Shown here in pieces: positions 13,290 through 24,538 of a stretch of 64,000 nucleotides of DNA (the first letter of the stretch is position 1; each line of letters starts with the position of its first letter). The stretch covers positions 43,923,909 through 43,987,908 of the forward strand of contig CM060184.1 of the NCBI GenBank assembly GCA_030549335.1. Reading direction: 5' to 3'. The notes beneath the pieces were generated by a model. That model was given only the letters and a program-made list of their open reading frames with translations, had not been told where the DNA came from and did not search any database. The translations under genes and the position numbers were made by a program. This DNA is from Pontederia crassipes. Taxonomy: Eukaryota > Streptophyta > Magnoliopsida > Commelinales > Pontederiaceae.

Positions 13290-13735
13290 AAAATTGATGA
13301 TTAGCGACCCAAGATAAGCGACGCTAGGGTGGCGCTATTATGTCTCCGCGATGAAGAGCGTCTCATTCGCGTCTAGCTAGCGCCACAAAAAATTTGATGT
13401 TGTATATCGATGGCTACTAGCGTCGCAATGGAGTCATAGTAAATGAGACGCTACTAGTGCCATGAGTTGACGCTATCTCGACGTTATTAAGACGCGCAAT
13501 TTGCGACTGTGCGTAGAAGACATGCGTCGCTAAGTCGACGCGCAAGGGGCGCTAGATATGAGACGCGATTCTGGCACCCACGAGTCACTACTCTAGGTGC
13601 TAGAAAGGCGCTGAAGTGACACAATATGATAGTGTACGCGTTGCCAACGAGATGCGACTATGGCGCTAAGGACGATATATTTAACTCAGCGTCAACAGTC
13701 TTTGTGACGCGAATGGGACGCTATGAAGTCGCTAC
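13290..13735. repeat. Left subterminal repeats of the CACTA element
   Basis: Dense short motifs of the type GCGACGCTA, GCGTC, GACGC and TGGCGCTA occur in both orientations and are much richer in CpG than surrounding DNA. In characterised CACTA elements such motifs are TNPA-type protein binding sites and methylation targets. The equivalent right-side block is at 18970-19160, 19620-19830 and 20190-20545. Confidence 0.75.
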
Positions 13736-13816
13736 TTTCATTTTTTTTTTACCCATTCAATCTTCATTTTTCCCCTTCCCAAACCATAAAATTAGCATAT
13801 AAAAATGTATTGATAT

Positions 13817-13915
13817 TCATCACAGGCAATATAAAAGCATCACAGGCAGTATAAGAGCATCACATGTAATATAAAAGCATCACAGGCAATATAAAAGCAT
13901 AACAGGCATAGTATT
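13817..13915. repeat. 20-bp tandem repeat, about 5 copies
   Basis: A 20-bp unit of the form CACAGGCAATATAAAAGCAT is repeated about five times with one or two changes per copy. It lies just inside the left subterminal region of the CACTA element, beyond the 3' end of its TNPA-like gene. Confidence 0.85.
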
Positions 13916-13984
13916 TAACATAAGAATACGAAAAGTAATAAATCGAACTAACAAATTATATGTATATCTAAATCTATAAGTAAC

Positions 13985-14705
13985 AAAAGCATTGTTTGTA
14001 TTCATGGGTTGTTTCCATCATAGGTTTGGGAGTTATTATTATCATTCCGGACATTCGACCCAGATGTGCTCGGTCCATGGCCTCACGGGGATGGATTCTA
14101 TGTCGGGATCAATCCTTGAATCGTCTGCAATAGCGGAGCCAACTACTGTGACAACTGCTCTGACACCTGCCGCGATATCTGCTCTGATAACTGTTGCGAT
14201 AGCTGCTGTGATAGTTGCGTCATATCAGGTGCAGCAGATGAGCTCGCAGTAGATAGACCGCCTGTATATCCTCCGATCATCCTAAGTATCTGAGCGACTG
14301 TGCCGAGACCACGCAAGTACCCCCTCGTGTCGTGCCGGCCACCTCATCCCAAACAGCGTCCTCTACGAAATAGAAAAATCATACAATCATATAATATATA
14401 AATTATATATCAAGAAACACAAATTAAAAATATGACAAAACCAACAAAGAAATATTACCTGGTGGCTGAGTACTCGGATCATCTCCATACTTTTCAGCCA
14501 TTTTCGCAATATAATCATCCTATAAAATTTAAACATTCTGTATTTCAAAAATAGTACACTAACGGCAACAACCAAATAACCATATCATGAAACTTACCAG
14601 AAGCCTAGAGTAGTGGGCGTAACTAGGTCGTTTGTCTTCCGGCTCTTATGCGTGGCCTCATAGACCAAAAGAAAGTCTATGGGACCGGCTTCTTTCTCCT
14701 CCTAT
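13985..14705 (-). pseudogene. TNPA-like / Transposase_24 gene relic of the CACTA element
   Basis: Minus-strand reading gives pieces typical of the second gene of plant CACTA elements. A conserved block near 14700-14600 includes DFLLVYEATHKS and ends TTLGFW before a GTAAG donor-like site. MAEKYGDDPSTQPP follows near 14500-14460. Then comes a Gln/Ser heptad-like coiled-coil repeat (LSQQLSQQLSEQISRQVSEQ) near 14235-14160, followed by an Asn/Ser-rich tail ending near 13985. An in-frame stop after the coiled coil and unclear exon joins indicate decay. In related elements this protein binds subterminal repeats and regulates transposition. Confidence 0.6.
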
Positions 14706-14759
14706 AATAAAGTTTTAAATTTGAGAACAAATTGTCTTACTCAAGATACGACGTCACTT

Positions 14760-17304
14760 CGCTACAATTTGCCAAGAACATAATTCTCAACGACGTCATT
14801 CAAGATAACTTTGAGTCCTACACCAAGAAGTCGACATAGGTACTTGAAGATGGATAGAATATTCATGACAATTTCTCTTTCACCATCATCATCGTTTCTT
14901 GGAACTTGGGTGTGTCGTGATTGTATGTGTGGCTCAAAGTATTTTGAAGTGAAGTTTAACACCTCCTCGATGAAATATGCTTCACATTGGAGCCTTCAAT
15001 TTTTGCCTTATTCTTCGTCTTCCTTTTCAAATATAACATGCACCTTTCGAAAGAATACATCCATCGATATTGAACTGGACCCATAATTTTTGTTTCATAT
15101 GGTAGATGTACAATCAAATGTTCCATCACATCAAAGAAAAAAGGTGGAAATATCTTCTCAGCCTTGCACACGGTAATCACAATAGAAGCTTCTAACAGAA
15201 AGATGTCTTCTTTCCGAACAATGGATGCACAAAGCTCTTTAAAGAACATAGACAATTCTGTTAAAACTTTCCAGATGGCCTTTGGCAAAAGTTCTTTAAA
15301 GGCGATTGGAAGCAGCCTTTGCATAAAAATATGACAGTCATAACTCTTCATCCTATGTATCTTCTCATTGTCCAAGTTAAAACAACGAGATATGTTTGAT
15401 ACATATCCGTCAGGAAATTTCAATTGCTTTACCCATTCGAAAATCACTTTTCTTTGATCATTGCTCAAGACATAAGTAGCTTTTGGCTTTTTGCATTTAC
15501 CATTTTGAAGATGAATGATATCTAACTCTGGCCTTTTGCATATTAATTTCATGTCTTCGTGAGCCTGTATACTATCTTTTGTTCTTCATTTAACATCCAT
15601 AATAGTGTTGAAGATGTTGTCGAATACGTTCTTCTCCACATGCATGACATCCAAGTTATGACGTACCAAGTTTGAAGACCAGTAAGGCAACTCCCAAAAA
15701 ATACTTCTTTTCTCCCAATTATGTTCACTTCCAAACCCAATTTGCTTGTAACTACTAGCCTTCAGTCCGAATGAGACTTCACTAAACTTGTTTACTTGCT
15801 CTAGCAATTTTTGTCCCGTCAAATGAGTTGAAGACAAAGTGTTCTCGGATGTATTATTTTTAAATGAGTTTCGATCACGACGCATCGAATTCTCGAATAG
15901 CAAAAACATCCTATGACAATCAAACCAGCAAACTTTCTTACAGTTTTTCAAATAAAATAATTTTGTATTCTCTCCACATATGGAACAAACAAGTTTTCCT
16001 TTTGTGCTCCAACCACTCAACATTCCATATACCGAAAAATCACTTATGGTCCACATTAATGCGGCTCTCATAATGAAATTTTGCTTTTTAGATTTGTCAT
16101 AGGTAATCACGCCATTCTCGCACAACATCTTGACTTCATCAATCAAAGGTCTTAAGTAAGCATCTAAACTTTTACCAGGAGATCGAGGACCTGGGATTAT
16201 ACAGGTAAGCAATATATTCTCTCGTCTTATACACATGTTTGGAGGCAAATTATAAGGTGTCACAAAAGCTGGCCAACATGAATAAGCAGTACTTGATAAG
16301 CCAAATGGGTTGAAGCCATCGGTGTAAAGTCCTAATCTAACATTGCGTGATTCTGTAGAAAAAGCCGGATGAAGTGCATCAAATCATTTCCATGCCTCCG
16401 CATCCGAAGGATGTGTAATTGAATTTTCATTTTCACGTGCCCTTCTCTGTGCCACCTCATAAATGATGCAGTTTTTTTTCAGAAAAAATAGTCGTTGTAA
16501 TCTTGGAACAATCGGAAAGTATCTAAATATTGCATTTGTCACATTTTTTTAACTTTGGGAATTCTTTTTCGGCTTGAATCTGGGCTCACCACAAATAGAA
16601 TAAATCATAAATGAGTTGTTTTCCTTATAGTACAACATGCAATGATTGCGGCATGCATCAATCTTCTGATATTCCAACCCTAAATCTCTCATCAACCATT
16701 TGCACTTGTAAAAATGTCCCAGTATTTTCTCTAATGCTGGAAGCATACTCTTAATAATGGCAAGCATCCGGTCAAAATAACTTTCGCTCATATTAAATTC
16801 TGATTTTAAGTTCATTAGTTGTGCCACTGCCAAAAGTGTAGTTTGCTTCACGCATCCATCCCATAAAGGTTCATCTGCTTCTTCGAGAAGATTATAAAAT
16901 TTAGAAGCCGAAGGATTCGGGTCTTTTTCAATCAATATTTCGCCAACATTTTCTCTTAACATTGCATCTCGTATCATGTCCCTGTACAGATTGCTCGAGT
17001 CGTCCATAACGGTATCTATATTACTTGTTTTTTTAGCCCATCTTTCTTCGTCATAAAAGAACCAATTGGTGTATGTCAGTAAGAAACTATTGTAATATAA
17101 ATCCTTCTGCACATCATATCTTATTTTCCACTGATAGCATTTGCACTTTCGGTATGGACATAAGATTTTGCCACGTGAAAAAGCAACACCTTCATTTTGA
17201 TATGCCACATTAATGAATTCATCAACACCGTCCCTATATTCTTCAGTAATGACGCCATATTTATCCTTCCAACGACGAATCCAACTACGATCTGGCTTTA
17301 TCAT
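14760..17304 (-). pseudogene. TNP2-like CACTA transposase, broken
   Basis: The start at 17304 (MIKPDRSWI) follows a TTACAG acceptor. A transposase-associated domain (to about 16960, with GVDEFI and CPYRKCKC) leads into the TNP2/Transposase_21 core. That core has DACRNHCMLY near 16650, GLYTDGFNPFG near 16320, PGPRSPGKSLDAYL near 16190, and MRAALMWTISDF...SGWSTKGKL near 16070-15980. A DUF4218 domain follows (15552-14956) with its tail in another frame to about 14762. Disruptions seen are a frameshift with stop around 16550-16500, a TGA in the conserved WK-FD motif near 16383, a stop/frame change near 15590-15550 and a frameshift near 14965. The usual length is about 900-1000 residues. The enzyme would cut the CACTA termini, but this copy cannot make it. 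Confidence 0.85.
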
Positions 17305-17346
17305 TTCTGTAACAGACAACATTAAGCCATATGTCAATAAATTCGT

Positions 17347-17403
17347 GTACTTAAAACATGTGATTTTGAACGTACGAAGTTCAAAATCACATGTTTCAAG
17401 TAC
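17347..17403. other. Near-perfect hairpin, 25-bp stem, 7-nt loop
   Basis: The left arm 17347-17371 (starting GTACTTAAAACATG) and right arm 17379-17403 are reverse complements with a single mismatch, separated by the loop GTACGAA. It lies 43 bp upstream of the start codon of the TNP2-like gene, inside or next to its leader. It could form an RNA hairpin in the transposase transcript or a cruciform. Function is unknown. Confidence 0.85.
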
Positions 17404-17514
17404 TTCATCGTTGAATCATAATCTCATTTTATCACCAAGAATGTGGAAATACATCCTTAGTAAAATTTATGAGAACATAATCAAAAAGAGGTTCTAGAAT
17501 TATGAAAAAAAATT

Positions 17515-17735
17515 TTTAACTTAACATGCATTACTAACTTAGTACATCCTTAGTAACTAACTTAACAACAATAGTTTCAAGTAATTTAGTATTTAACTTA
17601 ACATGCATTACTAACTAACTTAACAGCAAAACAATCAAGTAATTAAGTAATATTTAACTTAACATGCATTAGTTCATAACTTTCAAGTAATTAAGTAGTA
17701 TTTAACTTCATGCATTAATAATTAACTTAACATAC
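17515..17735. repeat. Degenerate tandem repeat (TTAACTTAACATGCATTA...)
   Basis: Four loose copies of a unit of about 55-65 bp contain TTAACTTAACATGCATTA followed by (A)CAAGTAATTAAGTA-like wording. The block lies between the hairpin and the G-rich minisatellite, in the 5' region of the transposase gene. Confidence 0.7.
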
Positions 17736-17759
17736 GTGATGGCGGGCTAGTACCTTCTT

Positions 17760-18915
17760 AACCGGTGAGGGATGGCGGTGAACGGCGGTGGAGGAAAGCG
17801 GTAGGCGATGGCCGAGCGGACGAGGCAGAGGGAGGAGGAGGAGGCAACTGTGGAGGCGGAGGCGGACGTCGGCGCGGTGGCGGAGGGCGGTGGAGGAGGA
17901 GGATGCGGTGGTGGAGGGCGGACGAGGCTGAGGGAGGAGGAGGCGGCGGTGGCGGAGGGCGGTGGAGGAGGCGGAGGCGGCGGTGGAGAGCGGCGGAGGG
18001 GCGCGGTGGAGGTGGCGGACGGACGCGGTGGAGGGCGGATGAGGCGGAGGGAGGAGGAGGATGCGGCGATGGAGGGCGGACGAGGCGAAGGGAGGAGGAG
18101 GCAGCGGTGGAGGCGGAGGCGGACGTCGAAGCGGTGGCGGAGGGCGGTGGAGGAGGAGGATGCGATAGTGGACGGCGGACGAGGCTGAGGGAGGAGGAGG
18201 CTGCGGTGGCGGAGGGCGGTGGAGGAGGCGGAGGCGGCGGTGGAGAGCGGCGGAGGGGCGCGGTGGAGGTGGCGGACGGGCGCGGTGGAGGAGGCGGTGG
18301 AGTAGGCAGAGGGGCACGGTGGAGGAGGCGGAGGAGGCGGAGGCGGAGGGCGGACGTCGGAGGAGGAGGCGGTGGAGTCATAGGGTGGCGGAGGGCGACG
18401 GAGGCGGACGTCGGCGCGGTGGAGGAGGCGGCGGAGGCGGACGTCGGCACGGAGGGAGGGAGGGAGGAGGAGGAGGCGGATGTCAGTGCGGTGTCGGAGG
18501 GCAGTGGAGGAGGCGGAGGCGGCAATGGAAGGCAGCGGAGGGGCGCGATGGAGGTGGCAGCGGGCACGATGGAGGAGGCGGTGGAGTAGGCGGAGGGGCG
18601 TGGTGGAGAAGGCAGAGGCGGAGGGCGAACGTTGGAGGAGGAGATGGTGGAGGCGGAGGGCGGCGGAGGGGCGCGATGGAGGTGGCAGCGGGCACGATGG
18701 AGGAGGCGGTGGAGTAGGCGGAGGGGCGTGGTGGAGAAGGCAGAGGCGGAGGGCGAACGTTGGAGGAGGAGATGGTGGAGGCGGAGGGCGGCGGAGGGGC
18801 GCGATGGAGGAGGAGGCGGCGGTGGAGGCGGAGGGCCACGGAGGCGGACGTCGGCGTGGTGGAGGAGGCGACGGAGGAGGCGGAGGAGGAGGTCGGGCGT
18901 CGGATGAAGAAGAGT
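17760..18915. repeat. G-rich minisatellite (GGNGGNGGA-type), 1.15 kb
   Basis: The plus strand is almost entirely combinations of GGAGG, GGCGG, GGTGG and GGCGGACG, while the rest of the element is AT-rich. Within it a 128-bp unit is tandemly repeated with starts at 18540, 18668 and 18796. All six frames stay largely open because of the composition (up to 274 codons on plus, 269 on minus), encoding Gly/Arg/Glu-rich or Pro/Ser-rich low-complexity peptides. I regard these as non-coding shadows. The block sits upstream of the minus-strand transposase gene and could affect its promoter. G-quadruplex or R-loop formation is plausible from the G runs. Confidence 0.9.
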
Positions 18916-19189
18916 AAAATAGTAAAAGTGAAAACGAAGAAGAGGGGTTAGGGATTTAAGTAAATTTTTTAACGTCTCCCAAGAACGCGATGCTACATAG
19001 ATGCAATGTAGGCACCGCTTCTATCAAAATTCGGCTAGTGTGACGCTATGGCGAAGCTAATGTGTCGCTACGCTAATGTAGCGACACTATAGCATCGTAG
19101 GGGCGTCTCCATAGAGGTAGCATCCCAAAAATGCGACGCCATTGAGACGCTCATTAAATGTTTTTTCAAATTTTGTAGTATGTATGAAA

Positions 19190-19615
19190 TTTTATTTGTC
19201 AATATAGCGTCTCATCGCATTGTGCCCCGTTCCAGTTGTTTTATTTCCTTCCAACAATCTATCATGTATGTATATAAAATTATAAATCTAAATGTATATG
19301 TGTCTATAACAAAATTATGTGTATATATATATACCTATAATATATGCGTATGAATATGTCTACGTGTGGGAGATTAAGTATTATAAATCTATCATGTGTG
19401 TATGTCTATATGTATTATAAATATATATGTGTATGTATACGTCTATACATGTGCGAGTCATATAATGTGTATATGTATATGTATTCTAAGTGAATACATG
19501 TGTATATGTTTATATGTGTGAGATTAAGTGATAATAATATGTATATATGTACTTATTATATATAAGTATAAGTATATACGCATATTTATATGTCTATATG
19601 TGCCCGATTAAGTGA
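19190..19615. repeat. Degenerate AT/TG-rich repeat block inside CACTA
   Basis: Loose repeats of wording like TGTGTATGTCTATATGTATTATAA fill this stretch between two CpG-rich subterminal blocks. Further (AT)n tracts occur at about 19965-20010. No open frame is present. Confidence 0.6.
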
Positions 19616-20189
19616 GGGGGATAAAAAGTCGGCTAAGGAGGCGCAATACAGACGCTATTGAGTCCACGTAGCGCCGAACTAGCGTCTAAAACCTTGTGGT
19701 GTCTCAATTCAGCGACGCTACAAAGACGCCAATAGTGTCATCATGGCGTCGACATCACCTGCGGCTCTAGTTAGACACGAAGGTGACACTACTGAGTCTC
19801 CATCGTGACGTTAAAATGGAATAATTTGTAGCAAATCACTCTCTTAATTCAACCACCGTAATTTCATGATTAAGTATATATATTTAGTATGTATAAATAA
19901 CATAACTAATGTAGGTAATAAATTATATATTTAGGAACACTCCTATCATGTGAAAATACATACATATATATATATAATCGTGTAATACATATATATATAT
20001 ATATATATAATATGGGTAATCATGTACGAATACATATATATGTTGATAATACTAATATAATATTAATACTAATATAATATTTAATTAATTTATTGATTAA
20101 CATATAGTATATATAATATATAGGGTTTAGGGTTTAAATATAAAACAAATAGTGATATAAATATAGATAACCTAAGAATAGTTGTCAAG

Positions 20190-20545
20190 TAATCGCATTC
20201 GCGTCTACATAGCGTCGCGTAAACGTGTGATGCCAGATAGTGTCTCTTTAGAGCCGCAAATGGCGAGACGCGAACGTAGCGTCGCGTGTTGTCGACGCGA
20301 GAACGGCGTTAGGTTCTCCCGCGCTTTTTTCGCTCCGCAGCGCATAATAGTAATGTCTACGTAGCGTCTCCATTGCGCCATGCTTAACGTCTATTTCTTG
20401 AATAACTAAGAACACGCTAATGAAAAGCTATCGAGAGGCAAATAGCGTCTCGTTATTGAGACGCAAGGTAGACACCATAAAGGCGCTAGTGACGTCTCTA
20501 TAGCATCACCAAATATGCGAGGCTACTTTGCATCGCCAATAGCCC
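20190..20545. repeat. Right subterminal repeats of the CACTA element
   Basis: This is a CpG-rich block with repeated GCGTCGC, GACGC, AGCGTCTC and GCGCTA-type motifs in both orientations, mirroring the left end. Similar but thinner blocks occur at 18970-19160 and 19620-19830. Such motifs in known CACTA elements bind the TNPA-type protein. Confidence 0.75.
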
Positions 20546-20784
20546 ATTTTTTTCTAGTGAAATGCAGGATTTTACTTCGTGGGACTTTTCCCTTGAAGTA
20601 CATATATTTACCTTCCAATATTATTTGATGAGTGAAATAGCATGAGAGTAGTACAAAAATCACATCCCGCGTAGGGATATGGTAATAGGAGGATAGAATA
20701 TCCTTATGTACATGTATGCTCCCACGCATGACCGTGTCCTCATTTCATAGAGAGATCTTGAATAGGCTTTAAAAATTATAAAAT

Positions 20785-23130
20785 TCTTAAAACAAACAAC
20801 GAGACTACAAGCGCACAATGGTCTGTGTAGTACTTAAGGTTCGTCCCAAGGAACCACGTATAGAATTTGATTTAAGGTTATTTCGAGAAAACCAAATTCA
20901 AAGAAAGGAATACGGAGATAAATAGAAACACTATAGAGTGACGATGCTATGCTAATAGTAAACAAAAAGTACAACAAGGAAAGAAAATAAAATAAGAACA
21001 AATGTCAGTGTAGTAACCGCCAGGGCTTAGGGGAATTGTATCAAGATATCTATATATTTCTCAGACATAAGAAATATGTAAAGTGACACTAAATGGCCCC
21101 ATCGTCTCGTGGTGAATGCCATGCACCAACCGAATCTCTATCATTCATGTCGGTTGATGATTTTTATGTGCATGGAGCCATCACTCATCATAACCCCCAT
21201 GCTCTCGTGAGGATGAGGTGTCTTAGAGTGTCGATTACCTAGGTGGGGGTATGTACCACCATGATCTCACCCTCGTACTAAAAGGTGATCCTGAGATGTA
21301 AGTCAGGGCTAATTAGCCAACTCTCGCTTGTACTGAATCCTGATGATATATAATCCCTCTCGAATGGATCCCTTCAAGTCTGATTCAAAGAAAGGGAAAA
21401 GAAGACTCTGGATAGATCTCTCTGCCATGCCCGGTGCTAGTCGCCAGTGGTTTCTTACACACAACTCAGATGTTGCCTACCTTTCGGCATGAATGTGATA
21501 GCTAAGAAATAGATCACCCTCTCAGGAGAAAACCATCAACACCATAAATCAAAATAGTTCGAACAAAGTGAGAATGCCAACAAAATGAAACATCGAGAAA
21601 ACAAACCATCGAATGCCTTGACCTTTCCTCTCGGACTTGCTCGATACTGAACATCGATAACTCCTTGATGTAACTCAATTACCACCCGACCCTTCGGTGT
21701 GAGTGCACCTAGTTGGAAATAAAATATCCTCTCGGACGAGAGTCATTGATATCGAAAACTTGAACAAAGACACTTTAATGACAAAATAAAGAAAATGCTC
21801 TGAGCCCACCTCTCAGCCTTAATCGACACTGACCAATTCATTTACTATAATCCAATGGCCACCTGGCCTCTCGATGTCAGTTCAATTGATTGGGAAATAA
21901 AATATCCTCTTGGACAAGGGTGTTGTTGTCATAATTAGTGTTTGATGATAAACCTCATACGAGAAAGGACTTCAACCAAACGAGCAACCTTGGAGCACTC
22001 CGGGTCCACCTCTTGCCCTCACCATGAAACTAACCATACATCTCTTAGAGGTAATCCAATAGTCACCCCATCTCTCAGTTGAAGTGCAATCGAATCAGAA
22101 AACAAGGAAGGCGCGAATGCATTCCCCATTAGTGGACCTTGGTAATTGATGATCTCTTGACATATCCTAACACCAGACCAACCTCTCGGCTCGCATGCTT
22201 TAGCTAGGGGCTGTGATAACCCTCTCGGGTGAGAATTACTACTTCCAGAGGTTGTCCGAATTGAACCCATGAGGATTAAACAAAATAGGATCAAACTAAC
22301 AGATAGTCAACCAACTTTGTGCCTTGTAGAATGAACCCAGTTCAAACCTCTCACCTCTTGGACTTTAGGCATAAATTGGGGAAGATAAATCACCCTTTTG
22401 ATTCAAAGCACAATTGGTGGACAATCAAAGAAACATATCCAAAAATTAAAAAAAAACTATATTGAAAAAATCATGACAGCACAAAAATAGAAACCAAACA
22501 TCAATGAAACAATGAACAAAAGATAAAAGATTAAGACTATTATATGACATAATATTAAAATGATAAATTCAGAAGGGGTCATCCATCACAATTCCCTTAG
22601 TCCTAGTTGGCTGATTAACTACACCACATTAAGGGCGGTAAACGCCCAATGTTCATTACACAATAGAAAGAGGAAAAGAAAGAAGAAAAGAGGAAGGAGC
22701 TCAGTCCCTTTCTCCTTTCTCCTTTCACTATGTGTTAATCCAAACCCCCTCTCTCTTCTTGGTTGCCTTTATAAAGGTAATTACCTCTTTTTATAGTGGA
22801 GGTTGGGTGCCATCTTGTGCCTACTTTCCACCCGCTCCTTTGTCCACATCTACCTACAAGTATAAGAGGAAGCTTCCGTCCTCTGTTGTCTTGCATAATA
22901 TAGTCGATTGATGTGGAAAGGGGACCCTCATTCGTTGTCTATTGCGAGTTGTTCGTTATTCGCTGTTTTGGGCCGCTGCTCTCGCCCAAAAATTTGTCTA
23001 AGCATTCAGGTGGGGGTACTTATGTCCTGGATGCATCCATCTATGGTTGCTTCCAATATGTCCCAGTCTTCTTGAGTTGGGGCCCTGCATGAGAAAATAA
23101 GTGTTAAAGGCAATAATGTAGTCCCGTGAG
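20785..23130 (-). mobile_element. LTR-type retroelement relic (probably minus orientation)
   Basis: No gene is seen. The low-coordinate end carries wording ('gactacaagcgcacaatggtctg...') analogous to the tail of Athila-like LTRs. Near 22780-22790 the minus strand has a TATA-like ACTATAAAAAGAGG. Together these suggest a long LTR pointing left. Boundaries and target duplications were not found. A repeated pattern inside is listed separately. Confidence 0.4.
21600..22310. repeat. Degenerate direct repeat with period near 180 bp
   Basis: A recurring pattern, 'cctctcgg' + lineage-specific text + 'TTGGAAATAAAATATCCTCT', appears at about 21712 and 21890. Looser versions occur at 21480-21530, 22075-22120 and 22190-22250. 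It looks like an old tandem repeat inside the LTR relic. Confidence 0.5.
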
Positions 23131-23450
23131 CACCAATGTCACTTTTTTTTATAAAATAGATGTGAGAAAATCATCGAAGTTGCATTTCGACATCAAAGTG
23201 CACATTCGAGCATGAAAACATAATGAATTAAAGAGTAAATGCATGCTGAACATAAGTGAATAATATACCTAATTTCCCTACATCAATTATGATGAATCTA
23301 AGTATCATATACAATCAACATACATTCATATATAACATATGCACCTTTGAAAATATGTTTAAAATATCATATGGACCGTGCTGCATTGGTAACGATCGTG
23401 GCACATTGGTCATGCTAATGCTTGGTCAAGGTCGTGAACCGTTAGTTCAT

Positions 23451-23865
23451 GTAACATTCCTGACCAGCGTGTGATATTATTCGCTCTGGGTCTTGACCCA
23501 TATGGTTTTGATTTTTTTCAAAATGTGTCACACCTAATAAGGACATATCACCATATATACCCAACATCACTCCCATGACTTATACATGTGGGACTAATTC
23601 AAGGCACATCTCATGCATCCTTCCCCTTTAGAGGACTCAACATTCTTGTTGAGTGATCACACACCACAATGCACAGAGGTCCACACGGAGTAGCTCGAAT
23701 ACCATTCCTGACCAGCGTGTGACATTGACCGCTCTGGGCCTTGACTCGCATGATTTATTCAAACCGCGTCACACTTAGATAAGGACATATCACCATATAT
23801 ACCCAACATCTCTTCCGTGACTTATGCATGTGGGACTAATCCAAGGCATGTCTCATGCATCAAAT
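23451..23865. repeat. Direct duplication of a 165-bp LTR-like sequence
   Basis: Two copies, 23454-23620 and 23702-23862, share ATTCCTGACCAGCGTGTGA, 'gctctggg.cttgac', AAGGACATATCACCATATAT and 'catgtgggactaat.caaggca'. The shared part begins like an LTR (TGTAACATTCC at 23451) and may be two overlapping LTR-end fragments of one family. Confidence 0.65.
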
Positions 23866-24538
23866 GGGTTATTACAATCATGTCCAAACTTTGTCATGGT
23901 CATGACTGACATGTCATGGCATGACGAGAGTTGATCGATCAATTTTCTATCCACTCATCCATGGTCATGATCAAACTCATCACGACCATGTCCAGGCTTC
24001 GTCATGGCCATGATAGACTTGTCACGGACATGAGCTAGCTATTTTTATTTGGCCTCTGACCTTGGTTCAGTCACGGTCCTTCTTGGACCTGGCATGACCA
24101 ACGTCTCCAAGCAACCCGATTTCAACCTTGAAATTCTAATTTTTTTAGGAAAAACTTTATGAAATCATACATTTCCAAGCAGATAAACATATGGATTTTA
24201 ACACATAATCAATGAAAACTATCAATCACAATTGAAAAGAGGAAATTGGGTGTTCTTACTCAATCCATACAAAACATTTATTGAGAAGGGAAGGAGGAGT
24301 TGAATCTTCTTTACATACTTAAGATCATCCTTTTTCCTTTGTGCATGTCCCCTTCTTCCTTGTCCTCCTCTTCCTAGTTATCCTCTTTCTTCTTCCTCCA
24401 AATTTAAGGTTGTAGCCATCGTGTGGAAGGAAAGAATAAAAAAAGAGAGAAGAGGTAAGGTTTGAGCTTTTTAAATAGAGTATAACCTATTTTTTCAAAT
24501 GGCTTGAGTTCAGTTACTTGAAAATTTGGATTGTTACA
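23451..24538 (-). mobile_element. LTR relic (minus), 5' end at 24538
   Basis: Read on the minus strand, the sequence starting at 24538 opens TGTAACAATCCAAATTTTC. It is followed within about 70 bp by a TATA-like TCTATTTAAAAAGC and then pyrimidine/purine-rich leader DNA, matching the start of the related LTRs at 25188 and 30183. It contains a CATG(G/A)TCATGA palindrome array (23880-24110) like the other LTRs. The far end is unclear because the region 23451-23865 is another repeat. Confidence 0.5.

Larger units (their letters stand above)
13281..20559 (-). mobile_element. Complete CACTA (En/Spm) transposon, 7.28 kb, TSD AAA
   Basis: The left terminus is CACTACAAGAAAATTGATG at 13281. The right terminus read on the minus strand is CACTAGAAAAAAATGGGC, ending at 20559. 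A 3-bp target duplication AAA flanks it (13278-13280 and 20560-20562), and removing the element restores a continuous LTR relic sequence. Subterminal regions at both ends are packed with short GCGACGCTA / GCGTC-like motifs in both orientations, as expected of CACTA elements. Internal genes (TNP2-like and TNPA-like) run on the minus strand and carry stops and frameshifts, so the copy is non-autonomous today but structurally whole. Confidence 0.92.
12271..20780 (-). mobile_element. Degraded LTR relic (minus), split by the CACTA insertion
   Basis: The two flanks 12271-13280 and 20560-20780 join through the CACTA target site and, read on the minus strand, resemble the plus-strand solo LTR at 25188-27840. 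Both contain wording such as 'tatgtacttcaaggg...gaagtaaaatcctgca' repeated with variations ('aggacttt...tgcagga'). The left end has TATAACATCC, a decayed form of the TGTAACATCC that starts the related LTR. The right end is not clear, so the relic is probably truncated. Confidence 0.5.

Noticed and set aside
13992..14252. 86-codon plus-strand frame in the CACTA element
   Set aside because: It is the antisense shadow of the Gln/Ser coiled-coil repeat of the minus-strand TNPA-like gene.
17765..18951. Long open frames on both strands (up to 274 codons) encoding Gly/Arg/Glu- or Pro/Ser-rich proteins
   Set aside because: All lie in the G-rich minisatellite, where composition removes stop codons in every frame; the peptides are low-complexity and strand-symmetric in openness.
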